Positions 8,347 to 16,588 of a DNA stretch of 64,000 nucleotides are shown piece by piece (position 1 is the first letter of the stretch; every line of letters starts with the position of its first letter). Position numbers and translations under genes: made by a program. Under the pieces are notes generated by a model. That model ran no database searches. It was given only the letters and a program-made list of their open reading frames with translations, and was not told where the DNA came from. Origin of the DNA: Sphingomonas sp. Leaf357 (lineage in GTDB: Bacteria; Pseudomonadota; Alphaproteobacteria; Sphingomonadales; Sphingomonadaceae); contig NZ_LMPM01000001.1 of assembly GCF_001423845.1 (NCBI RefSeq), forward strand, positions 2,406,153 to 2,470,152, written 5' to 3'.

Positions 8347-9816
8347 CTAAACCATCCGCTCGGCTAGCAGCGCGAACTGGTCGATCTGCACCACATCGTC
8401 CTGATCGGTCAGGCTGGTCGGGTAATCGCCCGTGAAGCAGGCGTCGCAGTGGCTCGGCCGGATCGCGTTGCGCTTGGGATCGCCGAGCGCCTTGTACAGG
8501 CCGTCGATCGACACGAAGGCCAGGCTGTCGGCCTGGATATAGGTGTTCATCTCGTCGATGTTCATGTTCGCGGCGAGCAGCTTGGCGCGCTCGGGCGTGT
8601 CGACGCCGTAGAAGCAGGAATGCCGCGTCGGGGGCGACGCGATGCGCATATGGACCTCGGCCGCGCCGGCATCGCGCATCATCTGCACGATCTTCAGGCT
8701 CGTGGTGCCGCGCACGATCGAATCGTCGATCAGCACGATCTTCTTGTCCTTGATCAGCGCGCGATTGGCATTGTGCTTCAGCTTCACGCCGAGATGCCGG
8801 ACCTCGTTGTTCGGCTGGATGAAGGTGCGGCCGACATAATGCGAGCGGATGATGCCGAGTTCGAACGGTATCCCCGATTGCTGCGCATAGCCCAACGCCG
8901 CCGGCGTGCCCGAATCCGGCACCGGAATGACGAGATCCGCCTCGACCGGCGACTCGATCGCCAGCTGCGCCCCGATCGCCTTGCGCACGGTGTAGACGCT
9001 GCGGTCCTCCGAGATCGAATCGGGCCTCGAGAAATAGACGTATTCGAAGATGCACGGCCGTGCCGCGACCGGCGCGAACGGGCGGTGCGACAGGATCTGG
9101 TCGCCCTTGACGATCACCAGCTCGCCCGGATCGATCGAGCGGACGAATTCCGCCCCGCATACGTCGAGCGCGACGGTTTCGGACGCGAAGATCACCGCGT
9201 CACCCAATTTGCCCATCACGAGGGGGCGGATGCCGAGCGGATCGCGGCAGGCGATCATCCCCTCCGGCGTCATCACGATCAGCGAATAGGCGCCTTCGAC
9301 CTGCTTCAGCGCATCGATGAACTTGTCGACCACGGTGCGGTAGTTGGACGTGGCGACGAGGTGAATGATCGTCTCGGTATCGCTGGTCGACTGGAAGATC
9401 GAGCCACGCCGCACCAAATCGCGCCGGATGCGCATCGCGTTCGAGATGTTGCCGTTGTGCGCGATCGCGAAGCCACCGCTCGCCAGATCGGCATAGAGCG
9501 GCTGCACGTTGCGCAATGCCGTCTCGCCGGTGGTTGAATAGCGCACATGGCCGCAGGCGACGGTGCCGCGCAGCGCGCCGATGATGTCGTCGCGGTCGAA
9601 ATTGCCCGCGACATGGCCCATCGCGCGGTGGGTGTGGAATTCGGCTCCGTCGAAGCTGGTGATCCCCGCCGCCTCCTGCCCGCGATGCTGCAGCGCGTGC
9701 AGCCCGAGCGCGACCAGCGCCGCCGCGCCCTCGCTGCCGGAAACGCCGAAAATACCGCACTCTTCGCGCAGCTTATCCCCATCGTCAGGGGTGTCGAACG
9801 GATTGGTCGTCAGCAT
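8347..9816 (-). CDS. purF: Amidophosphoribosyltransferase
   Basis: PurF catalyses the first committed step of de novo purine synthesis, converting PRPP and glutamine to 5-phosphoribosylamine. The 489-aa protein has a short propeptide followed by the N-terminal nucleophile Cys20 in CGIFGVSG, so residues 1-19 are probably cleaved. The glutaminase domain (about 20-250) precedes the phosphoribosyltransferase domain. That domain carries the PRPP-binding motif VLIDDSIVRGTTS and a downstream DACFTGDYP segment holding a cysteine. The start is the ATG at 9814-9816. The gene is divergent from the small Rho-N-like gene. Confidence 0.96.
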   Translation of the reverse strand: MLTTNPFDTPDDGDKLREECGIFGVSGSEGAAALVALGLHALQHRGQEAAGITSFDGAEFHTHRAMGHVAGNFDRDDIIGALRGTVACGHVRYSTTGETALRNVQPLYADLASGGFAIAHNGNISNAMRIRRDLVRRGSIFQSTSDTETIIHLVATSNYRTVVDKFIDALKQVEGAYSLIVMTPEGMIACRDPLGIRPLVMGKLGDAVIFASETVALDVCGAEFVRSIDPGELVIVKGDQILSHRPFAPVAARPCIFEYVYFSRPDSISEDRSVYTVRKAIGAQLAIESPVEADLVIPVPDSGTPAALGYAQQSGIPFELGIIRSHYVGRTFIQPNNEVRHLGVKLKHNANRALIKDKKIVLIDDSIVRGTTSLKIVQMMRDAGAAEVHMRIASPPTRHSCFYGVDTPERAKLLAANMNIDEMNTYIQADSLAFVSIDGLYKALGDPKRNAIRPSHCDACFTGDYPTSLTDQDDVVQIDQFALLAERMV

Positions 9817-9946
9817 GGCGCCCTTCGGGGTGTTGCTTCGCCTGCCATATAGGGGCGCGATGCGGCTTTGTCGCGCTTTTGTAAGAAACGGGTGGAGCGA
9901 TCCACCGCATTGGCCGTTTTCCGGGCGTAATCAGGAGGCTTGCGCG

Positions 9947-10195
9947 ATGGCGAAGGATCACGGACCGAGCATCAAGGACGACAAATTGTACGAGGATCTG
10001 CGCCGCGACGGCGCGTCCCCGGAGAAAGCGGCGCGAATCGCGAACGCCAAGGCAGCGGGCACGCTGAAGCATCGTGGGACCGAGCTTGAGCACCGCACGA
10101 AGGCGGATCTGTTGAAGGAAGCGCGCGAGATCGGCATCGCCGGGCGATCGAAGATGAGCAAGACGGACTTGGTGAAGGCGATTCGAAAGGGGTGA
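9947..10195 (+). CDS. Small Rho-N/SAP-like helical protein (DUF7218-type)
   Basis: This is an 82-aa basic protein. Residues 1-45 contain DDKLYEDLRRDGASPEKAARIANA. The C-terminal half contains KADLLKEAREIGIAGRSKMS followed by KTDLVKAIRKG, which resembles the Rho-termination-factor N-terminal and SAP helix-extended-loop-helix folds that bind nucleic acid. An excellent ribosome-binding site (AGGAGG at 9933-9938) lies 8 bp before the ATG at 9947. Similar small proteins are common in Proteobacteria, often with stress-linked expression. No specific role is known. It is followed by a palindromic repeat pair that may terminate transcription. Confidence 0.8.
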   Translation: MAKDHGPSIKDDKLYEDLRRDGASPEKAARIANAKAAGTLKHRGTELEHRTKADLLKEAREIGIAGRSKMSKTDLVKAIRKG

Positions 10196-10219
10196 CCTTC
10201 TGCTCCCCAGAACCCCAAC

Positions 10220-10302
10220 CGTCATCCCAGCGAAGGCTGGGATCTCAATGAGGCTGGAGCAGCGACATCCCCACAAAGATCCCAGCCTTCGCTGGGATGA
10301 CG
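10220..10302. repeat. Facing pair of 26-bp palindromic repeats (family C)
   Basis: Positions 10220-10245 and 10277-10302 are perfect 26-bp inverted copies. Each has the inner palindrome cccagcgaaggctggg. A related, diverged pair is at 61902-61992. They sit between the Rho-N-like gene and hisI and are likely to form a hairpin in RNA. Confidence 0.85.
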
Positions 10303-10375
10303 AAGAGGGAGCGATCGGACCCATGCGCTTCGCTCTCATGACGACATTTCGCCCGGCCGCCGCTAAACCCTCCCG

Positions 10376-10738
10376 ATGCCCGACTCCCGCGACACCGGCC
10401 TCACGCTGAACCCCCGATACGACGCCGCCGGCCTGATCACCGCCGTCGCCACCGATCGCACCACCGGCGAGGTCCTGATGCTCGCCCATATGACCGCCGA
10501 AGCGCTGGCCGCGACGATCGCCACGCGCGAGGCGCATTTCTGGTCGCGCAGCCGGGGCAGGCTCTGGAAGAAGGGCGAAAGCTCCGGCAACGTCCTCTAC
10601 GTCCACGACATCCGCATCGATTGCGATCAGGATGCGGTGTGGCTGATCGTCGATCCCGTCGGCCCGGCGTGCCACACCGGCGAACGGTCGTGCTTCTTCC
10701 GCCGCATCGAGGGCGACACGTTGAGCCGCGTCGAATGA
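10376..10738 (+). CDS. hisI: Phosphoribosyl-AMP cyclohydrolase
   Basis: HisI opens the purine ring of phosphoribosyl-AMP in the third step of histidine synthesis; it is a zinc and magnesium enzyme. The 120-aa protein contains only the cyclohydrolase domain, with no HisE fusion. Signature segments are [18 protein letters not shown], the metal-binding [10 protein letters not shown] and the zinc cysteine region [12 protein letters not shown]. The start ATG at 10376 gives [16 protein letters not shown], as expected. The stop codon overlaps the ATG of the next lipoprotein gene, so the two are translationally coupled. Confidence 0.94.
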   Translation: MPDSRDTGLTLNPRYDAAGLITAVATDRTTGEVLMLAHMTAEALAATIATREAHFWSRSRGRLWKKGESSGNVLYVHDIRIDCDQDAVWLIVDPVGPACHTGERSCFFRRIEGDTLSRVE

Positions 10739-11238
10739 ACCGCGCGCTGCCGGCGCTCCTCCTGCTCGCCGCCTGTTCCAGGGAAGGCACCACGCCCGCT
10801 CCGAACGCCACGCCCGCCACCGGCCTCGAAGCCGCGGCGATCGCCGCCGGGGTGATCCCCGATCCCGCCAGCGCCGACATCACCGGCCTGTACGCCCGCG
10901 AGACCGACCGCGTGTGCATCGTGCCGGCCGCCAAAAACTACCGCATCGGCGTCTTCGTCGATTATGGCGACAACCTGAATTGCGCCGGCTCTGGCACCGT
11001 CACCCGCGACGGCGAGACGCTGAGCATCGACATCCCCGCCGCGCCGGGCTGCAGCTTCCGGGCGCGGTTCGAGGGCGACCGCATCGTCTTCCCGGCGCAG
11101 GTGCCCGAGGCATGCGCCGGGGTCTGCCAGCGTCGCGCCTCGATCGCCGCGCTCGACGTCGAGCGGCTGAGCGAATCGGCATCGGAAGCCTCGACGCTGC
11201 GCGACACGAAGGGGCGACTTCTGTGCGGCGGCGATTGA
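10735..11238 (+). CDS. Hypothetical lipoprotein
   Basis: This 167-aa protein has a short lipoprotein signal, [15 protein letters not shown], with a LAAC lipobox. It should be anchored in the membrane on the periplasmic side. The mature part contains several cysteines (for example [25 protein letters not shown] and LLCGGD) that may form disulfides in the periplasm. I do not recognise the family. The ATG at 10735 overlaps the hisI stop by 4 bp, implying coupled translation. No functional link to histidine synthesis is evident. Confidence 0.75.
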   Translation: MNRALPALLLLAACSREGTTPAPNATPATGLEAAAIAAGVIPDPASADITGLYARETDRVCIVPAAKNYRIGVFVDYGDNLNCAGSGTVTRDGETLSIDIPAAPGCSFRARFEGDRIVFPAQVPEACAGVCQRRASIAALDVERLSESASEASTLRDTKGRLLCGGD

Positions 11239-11269
11239 CGTTCACGTAAACGGAACCTAAGTCACGCGC

Positions 11270-11689
11270 ATGTCGACCGTCGCTCATGCGCCCGCTTATG
11301 TCATCGTCCCGCCGCGCGACGATCGCGAGCACTTCACGATCTCGGACCTGTCCTCGGAATTCGACGTCACCGCCCGCGCGCTGCGCTTCTACGAGGACGA
11401 GGGGCTGATCGCCCCCGAACGGCGCGGCACCACGCGGGTCTATTCGCACCGCGATCGCGCCCGGCTCGCCTGGATCCTGCGCGGCAAGCGCGTCGGCTTC
11501 TCGCTCACCGAGATCCGCGAGATGATCGACCTCTACGACATCGGCGACGGCCGCAAGGCACAGCGCCTCGTCACGATCGAACGCTGTCAGGAGCGCATCG
11601 CGCTGCTGGAATCGCAGAAACAGGATATCGACGCGGCGATCGCCGAGCTGAACGCGTTCGTCGCCGTGCTCCATACGAATCAAGGTTGA
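11270..11689 (+). CDS. MerR-family transcriptional regulator
   Basis: This is a 139-aa regulator with an N-terminal winged helix-turn-helix of the MerR type (FTISDLSSEFDVTARALRF, then YEDEGLIAPERRG). A dimerisation coiled coil follows toward the C-terminus (residues about 100-135). It lacks a clustered cysteine metal-binding loop, so metal sensing is unlikely. It lies 11 bp before an acyl-CoA dehydrogenase gene. In alphaproteobacteria similar MerR proteins (LiuR-type) control branched-chain amino-acid or fatty-acid catabolism. Control of the downstream gene is the natural inference. Confidence 0.88.
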   Translation: MSTVAHAPAYVIVPPRDDREHFTISDLSSEFDVTARALRFYEDEGLIAPERRGTTRVYSHRDRARLAWILRGKRVGFSLTEIREMIDLYDIGDGRKAQRLVTIERCQERIALLESQKQDIDAAIAELNAFVAVLHTNQG

Positions 11690-11699
11690 AGGAACCCCC

Positions 11700-13502
11700 A
11701 TGCCGCAATTCACCCCGCCCGTGCGCGATACGCGCTTCGTCCTCGAACACGTCGTCGGCCTGCAGAACTACGCCAATCTCCCCGGCTTCCAGAACGCGAC
11801 GCCCGACGTGGTCGATGCGGTGCTGGACGAAGGCGGCAAGTTCGTCGCCGAAGTGCTCTTCCCGATCAACCATTCGGGCGACCAGGAAGGTTGCACGCGC
11901 CACGACGACGGCAGCGTGACGACGCCCAAGGGCTTCAAGGAAGCCTATGCCGCGTTCGTCGAATCCGGCTGGGGCACGCTCAGCGCGCCGGAGGCGTTCG
12001 GCGGGCAGGGCATGCCGCATGTCATCTCGACCGCGTTCCAGGAATATATGATCTCCGCCAACATGGCGTTCGCGATGTATCCCGGCCTCACGCACGGCGC
12101 GATCGCCGCCTTGCTGGTCAAGGGCACCGACGAGCAGAAGGCGAAGTACGTCCCCAAGATGGTCAGCGGCGAATGGGGCGGCACGATGAACCTGACCGAG
12201 CCGCAATGCGGCACCGATCTCGGCCTGATCCGCACCCGCGCCGAGCCGAACGCCGACGGCTCCTATGCGATCACCGGCACGAAGATCTTCATCTCCAGCG
12301 GCGAGCATGATCTCACCTCGAACATCATCCACCTCGTCCTCGCCAAGACGCCGGGCGCGCCGGAAAGCTCGAAGGGCATTTCGCTGTTCGTCGTGCCGAA
12401 GTTCATGGTCGGCGACGACGGGGCGATCGGCGCGCGCAACGCGGTGTCGTGCGGGTCGATCGAACACAAGATGGGCATCCACGCCAATTCCACCTGCGTG
12501 ATGAATTACGATGGCGCGACCGGCTGGCTGGTCGGCGAGGAGATGAAAGGCCTGGCCGCGATGTTCATCATGATGAACGCGGCCCGCCTGGGCGTCGGCC
12601 TTCAGGGCCTCGCGGTGGGCGAGACGGCATACCAGAACGCCGTCCAGTACGCGCACGATCGCCGCCAGGGCCGCGCGCTGACCGGTCCCAAGGAGCCGAA
12701 CGAAAAGGCCGATACCCTGTTCGTCCACCCGGACGTTCGCCGCATGCTGATGGAGGCCAAGGCGATGACCGAGGGGCTTCGCGCCTTGTGCCTGTGGGGC
12801 GCGCTCCAGGCCGATCTCGAACATGCCGCGCCGACCGACGAGGAGAAGCAGCTGGCGGGCGACCTGCTCGGCCTGCTCACGCCGGTGATCAAGGGCTATG
12901 GCACCGACAAGGGCTATGAGATCGCGACCAACGCGCAACAGGTGTACGGCGGCCACGGCTACATCGCCGAATGGGGCATGGAGCAATATGTCCGCGATGC
13001 GCGGATCGCGATGATCTACGAAGGCACCAACGGCGTGCAGGCGATGGATCTGGTCGGCCGCAAGCTGGCCAGCAATGGCGGCCGCGCGGTGCAGGCGCTG
13101 TTCCGCATCGTCGCCGAGGATGTCGCGGCGGCCAAGGCGGTGCCGGAAACGGCGGCGTTCGCGGGCGCGCTGGAAAAGGCCAATGGCGAGCTTCAGGCGG
13201 CGACGATGTGGTTCATGCAGAACGGCATGCAGAACCCCGACAATGTCGGCGCCGGCGCGTACAGCTACATGCAGATCATGGGCCTAGTGGCGACCGGCCT
13301 GATGTGGCTGCGCATGGCGAGCGCCGCGGTGAAGCTGAAGGCGGCGGGCGAGGGCGATGCCGCCTTTCTCGACGCCAAGCTGGTAACGGCCCGCTTCTTC
13401 GCCGAACGCATCCTGCCCGACGCCGGCGCGCTCCGCCGCAAGATCGAAAGCGGCGCGGAATCGCTGATGGCGCTGCCGCCCGAGATGTTCATGGCGGCGT
13501 GA
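11700..13502 (+). CDS. Acyl-CoA dehydrogenase, long form with C-terminal extension
   Basis: This FAD-dependent acyl-CoA dehydrogenase introduces the 2,3 double bond in acyl-CoA during beta-oxidation and reduces ETF. At 600 aa it is the long type with a C-terminal extra helical domain. Visible features are NLTEPQCGTDLG in the middle beta domain, the VYGGHGYIAEWGMEQ segment, and the likely catalytic base E441 in IYEGTNGVQAMDLVG. The upstream GGAAC has modest similarity to a ribosome-binding site. It probably forms an operon with the MerR regulator. The chain-length specificity is unknown. Confidence 0.92.
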   Translation: MPQFTPPVRDTRFVLEHVVGLQNYANLPGFQNATPDVVDAVLDEGGKFVAEVLFPINHSGDQEGCTRHDDGSVTTPKGFKEAYAAFVESGWGTLSAPEAFGGQGMPHVISTAFQEYMISANMAFAMYPGLTHGAIAALLVKGTDEQKAKYVPKMVSGEWGGTMNLTEPQCGTDLGLIRTRAEPNADGSYAITGTKIFISSGEHDLTSNIIHLVLAKTPGAPESSKGISLFVVPKFMVGDDGAIGARNAVSCGSIEHKMGIHANSTCVMNYDGATGWLVGEEMKGLAAMFIMMNAARLGVGLQGLAVGETAYQNAVQYAHDRRQGRALTGPKEPNEKADTLFVHPDVRRMLMEAKAMTEGLRALCLWGALQADLEHAAPTDEEKQLAGDLLGLLTPVIKGYGTDKGYEIATNAQQVYGGHGYIAEWGMEQYVRDARIAMIYEGTNGVQAMDLVGRKLASNGGRAVQALFRIVAEDVAAAKAVPETAAFAGALEKANGELQAATMWFMQNGMQNPDNVGAGAYSYMQIMGLVATGLMWLRMASAAVKLKAAGEGDAAFLDAKLVTARFFAERILPDAGALRRKIESGAESLMALPPEMFMAA

Positions 13503-13854
13503 TCGTCTGCAAAAGCCCCTCCCCTTCAGGGGAGGGGTTGGGCTGGGGCCGTGCAATCTCACCGAGACCGAAGCCGGTTTCCGAGGCATCGCCGCATCCC
13601 AAACCGCGCCCCGTCCTTCCCCGCGCGCGCGGAAATCGATCGGCTCGACCACTGCGTTCGGAGCGAGACGCAAGCCGGTGGCATGCCTGCCCGCCAAGTA
13701 ACTCGGACACGTCGAGTGCCGGCGCATCGTACTGCAAGTCGAGATCGGACCCGGACCTTGGGATCATGCCGGAAAGCCGACGGTCCGCTCCAGCGGTAAA
13801 TACGAACAAGCCGCCGGCCTTTCGGCCAGCGGCTCGGCGTTCTCGAACGAGAAG
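13503..13854. other. 352-bp intergenic region with two hairpins
   Basis: No credible gene is seen here. A perfect 10-bp-stem hairpin at 13516-13537 (cccctcccct, two-base loop, inverse) belongs to a dispersed palindrome type common in alphaproteobacteria. Its translation gives meaningless proline/glycine-rich peptides. A second stem-loop at 13810-13833 fits a terminator for the PEP-CTERM gene on the minus strand. The sequence between them shows nothing recognisable. Confidence 0.6.
13810..13833 (-). terminator. Probable terminator of the PEP-CTERM gene
   Basis: The stem gccgctggcc, loop gaaa and stem ggccggcggc (read on the minus strand) are followed by ttgttcgta. It begins 22 bp after the stop codon of the gene at 13855. 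The uridine tract is interrupted, so strength is uncertain. Confidence 0.6.
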
Positions 13855-14418
13855 TTAGGCGAACGTGACGTTCGTGCTGCGCCGACGCGTTCGCATGGCT
13901 GCGCCCATCATGCCGAAGCCTGCGATCATCATGCCCCAGGTGGCTGGCTCGGGCACAGCCGCTGCGTTGAGCACGAGATTGTCGATGTTGAAATGGGTGC
14001 CTGTCGCAACCAGACGGAGGCGAGAAACGCCCGTCAGGCTGAGCAGTTTGGTGCCGACCGTGTTCGCGCTGAAGTTGACGGTGCCGATCTGGGTATTGCC
14101 TGCATCGAACGCGGTGAAGGTGCCCAAACCGCCGGCTCCGTAGGATGTCGCGACGTCGATGCTGACGAGATCGAAAAGTCCGCTGGCAAAGGTGAAGTCG
14201 TAAATGCCGTTCGTCGAGCCTTGGTCAAGATGGACCGTTCCGTTGCTCTGAAAACCATAATATCCACCGCCGGTGGGCGGCGTCATCGTAATACCGTTTT
14301 CCACATAGGGCCCGGTGACGAAAGATGTCGTCACACCGGAAAAGGTCATCGTCTCGGCCTGGACTGCAGAAGCTGCGAACGCGCAGACGGCAGCAGCCGT
14401 CATCAAAAATGTCTTCAT
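13855..14418 (-). CDS. PEP-CTERM sorting-domain protein
   Basis: This 187-aa exported protein has a signal peptide (MKTFLMTAAAVCAFAASAVQA) and a C-terminal PEP-CTERM anchor: VPEPATWGMMIAGFGMMGA followed by an arginine-rich tail. Such proteins are processed by exosortase and are linked to exopolysaccharide or biofilm matrices. The middle region is rich in Gly, Thr and beta-type residues and binds nothing recognisable. The ATG at 14418 is 9 bp from a GGGG element; ATG 14424 would add two residues. No exosortase gene is in the window, so the processing machinery must be elsewhere. Confidence 0.9.
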   Translation of the reverse strand: MKTFLMTAAAVCAFAASAVQAETMTFSGVTTSFVTGPYVENGITMTPPTGGGYYGFQSNGTVHLDQGSTNGIYDFTFASGLFDLVSIDVATSYGAGGLGTFTAFDAGNTQIGTVNFSANTVGTKLLSLTGVSRLRLVATGTHFNIDNLVLNAAAVPEPATWGMMIAGFGMMGAAMRTRRRSTNVTFA

Positions 14419-14943
14419 GAACATTATCCCCGGTTTGGCCGCGACCCTCGCTCGCCGTTAACGGGGCATTAAGCGAGACCGATTTCGTACGGAACCCAAA
14501 TTGAAGGTTAACAAGAAAATTGTAAGGAATAACTGGCGGAGCGCGGTGCGGCGGAGGCAACTACTGTCTTGAGTGGCTGTATGTGGGGCCGATCGCGTCG
14601 GCCAGGGAACGTAGCGGCGGCGGGAAATCGGCTCGATCGCGTCGGGCCGGGCAACGAACTTCCGGCGTCTCGCGGTGCCGTCAGCTTCTTGAACGACGAT
14701 GCATGGGAATTGCCGGCCTTTCAGCCTTTGAGAAGGCGTCGCAATGCGCTGAAGGTCCGGTTTTGGGTGTGGAACGGACCGGCCGCTATCGGGAAGGCGC
14801 ATGGCGTTGGCGGACGTCGCCTGACGCTGCGGCCTTTCCCGAAAAGGATCGAGAATTGGGAACGCCAATCGCTTCCCATATTTCATCCCTGACTATGGTT
14901 TTTGGAACGCGAGCGGCGATATAGCGGCATATCAGCCCCCTTG
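14419..14943. other. 525-bp region without a supported gene
   Basis: Overlapping reading frames on both strands here have no recognisable domain and look like composition artefacts. The segment beside the PEP-CTERM gene is AT-richer than the rest and probably holds its promoter. The sequence 14754-14780 carries short inverted ends (ggtccg and cggacc) resembling degraded dispersed noncoding elements of sphingomonads. Confidence 0.5.
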
Positions 14944-16245
14944 TCACGGCGCGACGAGATCGTCAGGCGTAGTAGGGCCGCCGATCAGCTGCTCGAACGC
15001 GGTCCAGCGCGCGGCGGGATCTGTGCCTACCGTCGCCATCTTCTTGGCAACCATGGCGCGACCCAGGAAATAGTTGAGCAGATAGCTGCGATAGGTATCC
15101 ACGAAACGGATGCTCCGTTGCGCTTCCTGCGGAGTCACTAGGACATATTGCTCCTTCAAGGCAACGGCGCGGGCGCGATCGATCCGTCCGTCGATATAGT
15201 CGCGCGCGATCACCGCCGACGCCGGCACGAGCTTCGCTTGCACGGTCCGGACCTTTTCGAACAACGCCGCGTCCGCCGGATCGAGCCCAGCGAGGGGGAA
15301 CAGGGTGTCGCGCTCGAATGCAATGCGTTCATCGCCGGGGAACGCCAGGTCCGGCCCATAGTCGGCCGATCCCTCAGCGATCAGTGCCATCGGCGCAAAG
15401 AGGGGGAACACCGTATATTCGATCCAGCCCCGCCGCTTCGCCAGGTTCTGTTCGTAGAGGGAATAGAGCACGTGGTGTCCGGGATATGCCTCGTGGCAGC
15501 CCAGCTTGATGACCATGTCCATCGTAAGCGGCACATCAAGGTTGACCTGAATCAGGCTGTGAGCGTGGCCTTGGAAATAATTGTAGCCGGCCCATGGCTT
15601 GTCGCGAACCATCTCCAGCTTGATCGCTTCGCTCGGCGGTATCGCGATATGGTCGAGCGTCCGACGGCGACATTCGGCGATGGCCGCCTTGACTACCGTT
15701 TCCGCCTTTTCGGGCGGTACGGTGACACGGTCGCTCAGCCTTTTTATGCGCTCGGCAAGCGTTCCCGGTCCGGCGGGCACGAGGCGGTCGAGCTCGGCGA
15801 GAATGGGATCGAAACTGGCCAATGGCGGTGCAGCGAACGTCACGCCGAACAGGCTCTTGGCCTCCTGATCGAAGCTGATCTTCTTGCCCGCAACCATCGC
15901 CATGCGCGTTTGCGCGGCCATGAGTTGGAGCAGCAGCGCCGCGCGGCGCTTGCGCTCGATGGGCGACAGCGTCTTCGGGTCGATCGTCGCCAGTCGCGTG
16001 TGTAGCCTCGCTGCATCGGCGCTCAGTTCAGATGGCGTGCGCCTATCGAGCTTTGCTGCGGCGGCGAGGGTTGACGGGCCAAAATAGGCATCGACATAGC
16101 CTGGATCCCGCTCGCCCGCGGCCAGGCTTAGCGCCACATAATCCTTGGCGATCGCATCGATCGCTGCGCCAGAGCTGCGAGCTGATGCCGGAACGACGGC
16201 GAACCCGGCACATGCAATTACCAAGAACCACATCAATCGTCGCAT
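14944..16245 (-). CDS. Exported HEAYPGHH zinc-metallopeptidase-like protein (DUF885-type)
   Basis: The 433-aa product has a signal peptide (MRRLMWFLVIACAGFAVVPASA) and is probably periplasmic. The motif HEAYPGHH at residues 251-258 is the metal-binding signature of DUF885-type peptidase-like proteins. An acidic EGSADYG segment about 40 residues later may supply the third metal ligand. Most of the chain is predicted to be helical. The ATG at 16245 is preferred because a GGGGGA element precedes it. The longer frame from 16281 lacks one and would bury the signal peptide. The true substrate is unknown. It stands alone between two gene-free stretches. Confidence 0.75.
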   Translation of the reverse strand: MRRLMWFLVIACAGFAVVPASARSSGAAIDAIAKDYVALSLAAGERDPGYVDAYFGPSTLAAAAKLDRRTPSELSADAARLHTRLATIDPKTLSPIERKRRAALLLQLMAAQTRMAMVAGKKISFDQEAKSLFGVTFAAPPLASFDPILAELDRLVPAGPGTLAERIKRLSDRVTVPPEKAETVVKAAIAECRRRTLDHIAIPPSEAIKLEMVRDKPWAGYNYFQGHAHSLIQVNLDVPLTMDMVIKLGCHEAYPGHHVLYSLYEQNLAKRRGWIEYTVFPLFAPMALIAEGSADYGPDLAFPGDERIAFERDTLFPLAGLDPADAALFEKVRTVQAKLVPASAVIARDYIDGRIDRARAVALKEQYVLVTPQEAQRSIRFVDTYRSYLLNYFLGRAMVAKKMATVGTDPAARWTAFEQLIGGPTTPDDLVAP

Positions 16246-16588
16246 TCTGTCATTCCCCCAACTCCGTTTTGATGGTGTCAATCACGGGCGCACGATAAAA
16301 ACAAGGAACACTTGGGTGATAGTCATTCCCGGAAACAAACATAGATCGGGAAACCGGCCTCCCCGCTCGGGCTGACGACCACAGGCGGGTTTCGCCTTCC
16401 CAAAATCTGGTCCCGATTGCTTTTTCCCGAAATGGCCACTCGGAGCCGGAGCATCGGGAACGGCCATGCTGAACGGATGACCGCTTTCGGGAGGGCGAAT
16501 TGCCCACGCGGACGTCCGGGTGTGGGGCGAAAGCGGTCATTGCCCCTATATTTGCGGCACATGTTAGGCATCCCGGTTGCAAGCTGCA
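16246..16588. other. 343-bp region without a supported gene
   Basis: No coding region is convincing here. A 13-bp perfect inverted repeat (atgaccgctttcg at 16477-16489 and its complement at 16528-16540) surrounds a 38-bp loop. It matches the style of dispersed sphingomonad noncoding elements. Confidence 0.5.

Noticed and set aside
13284..13809. Minus-strand frames with PQPNPSPEGEG-like peptide
   Set aside because: They translate the palindromic cccctcccc repeat and are a well-known artefact.
14458..14892. Frames of 107-142 aa on both strands in a gene-free area
   Set aside because: No ribosome-binding site, no motif, and unusual composition; probably noncoding.
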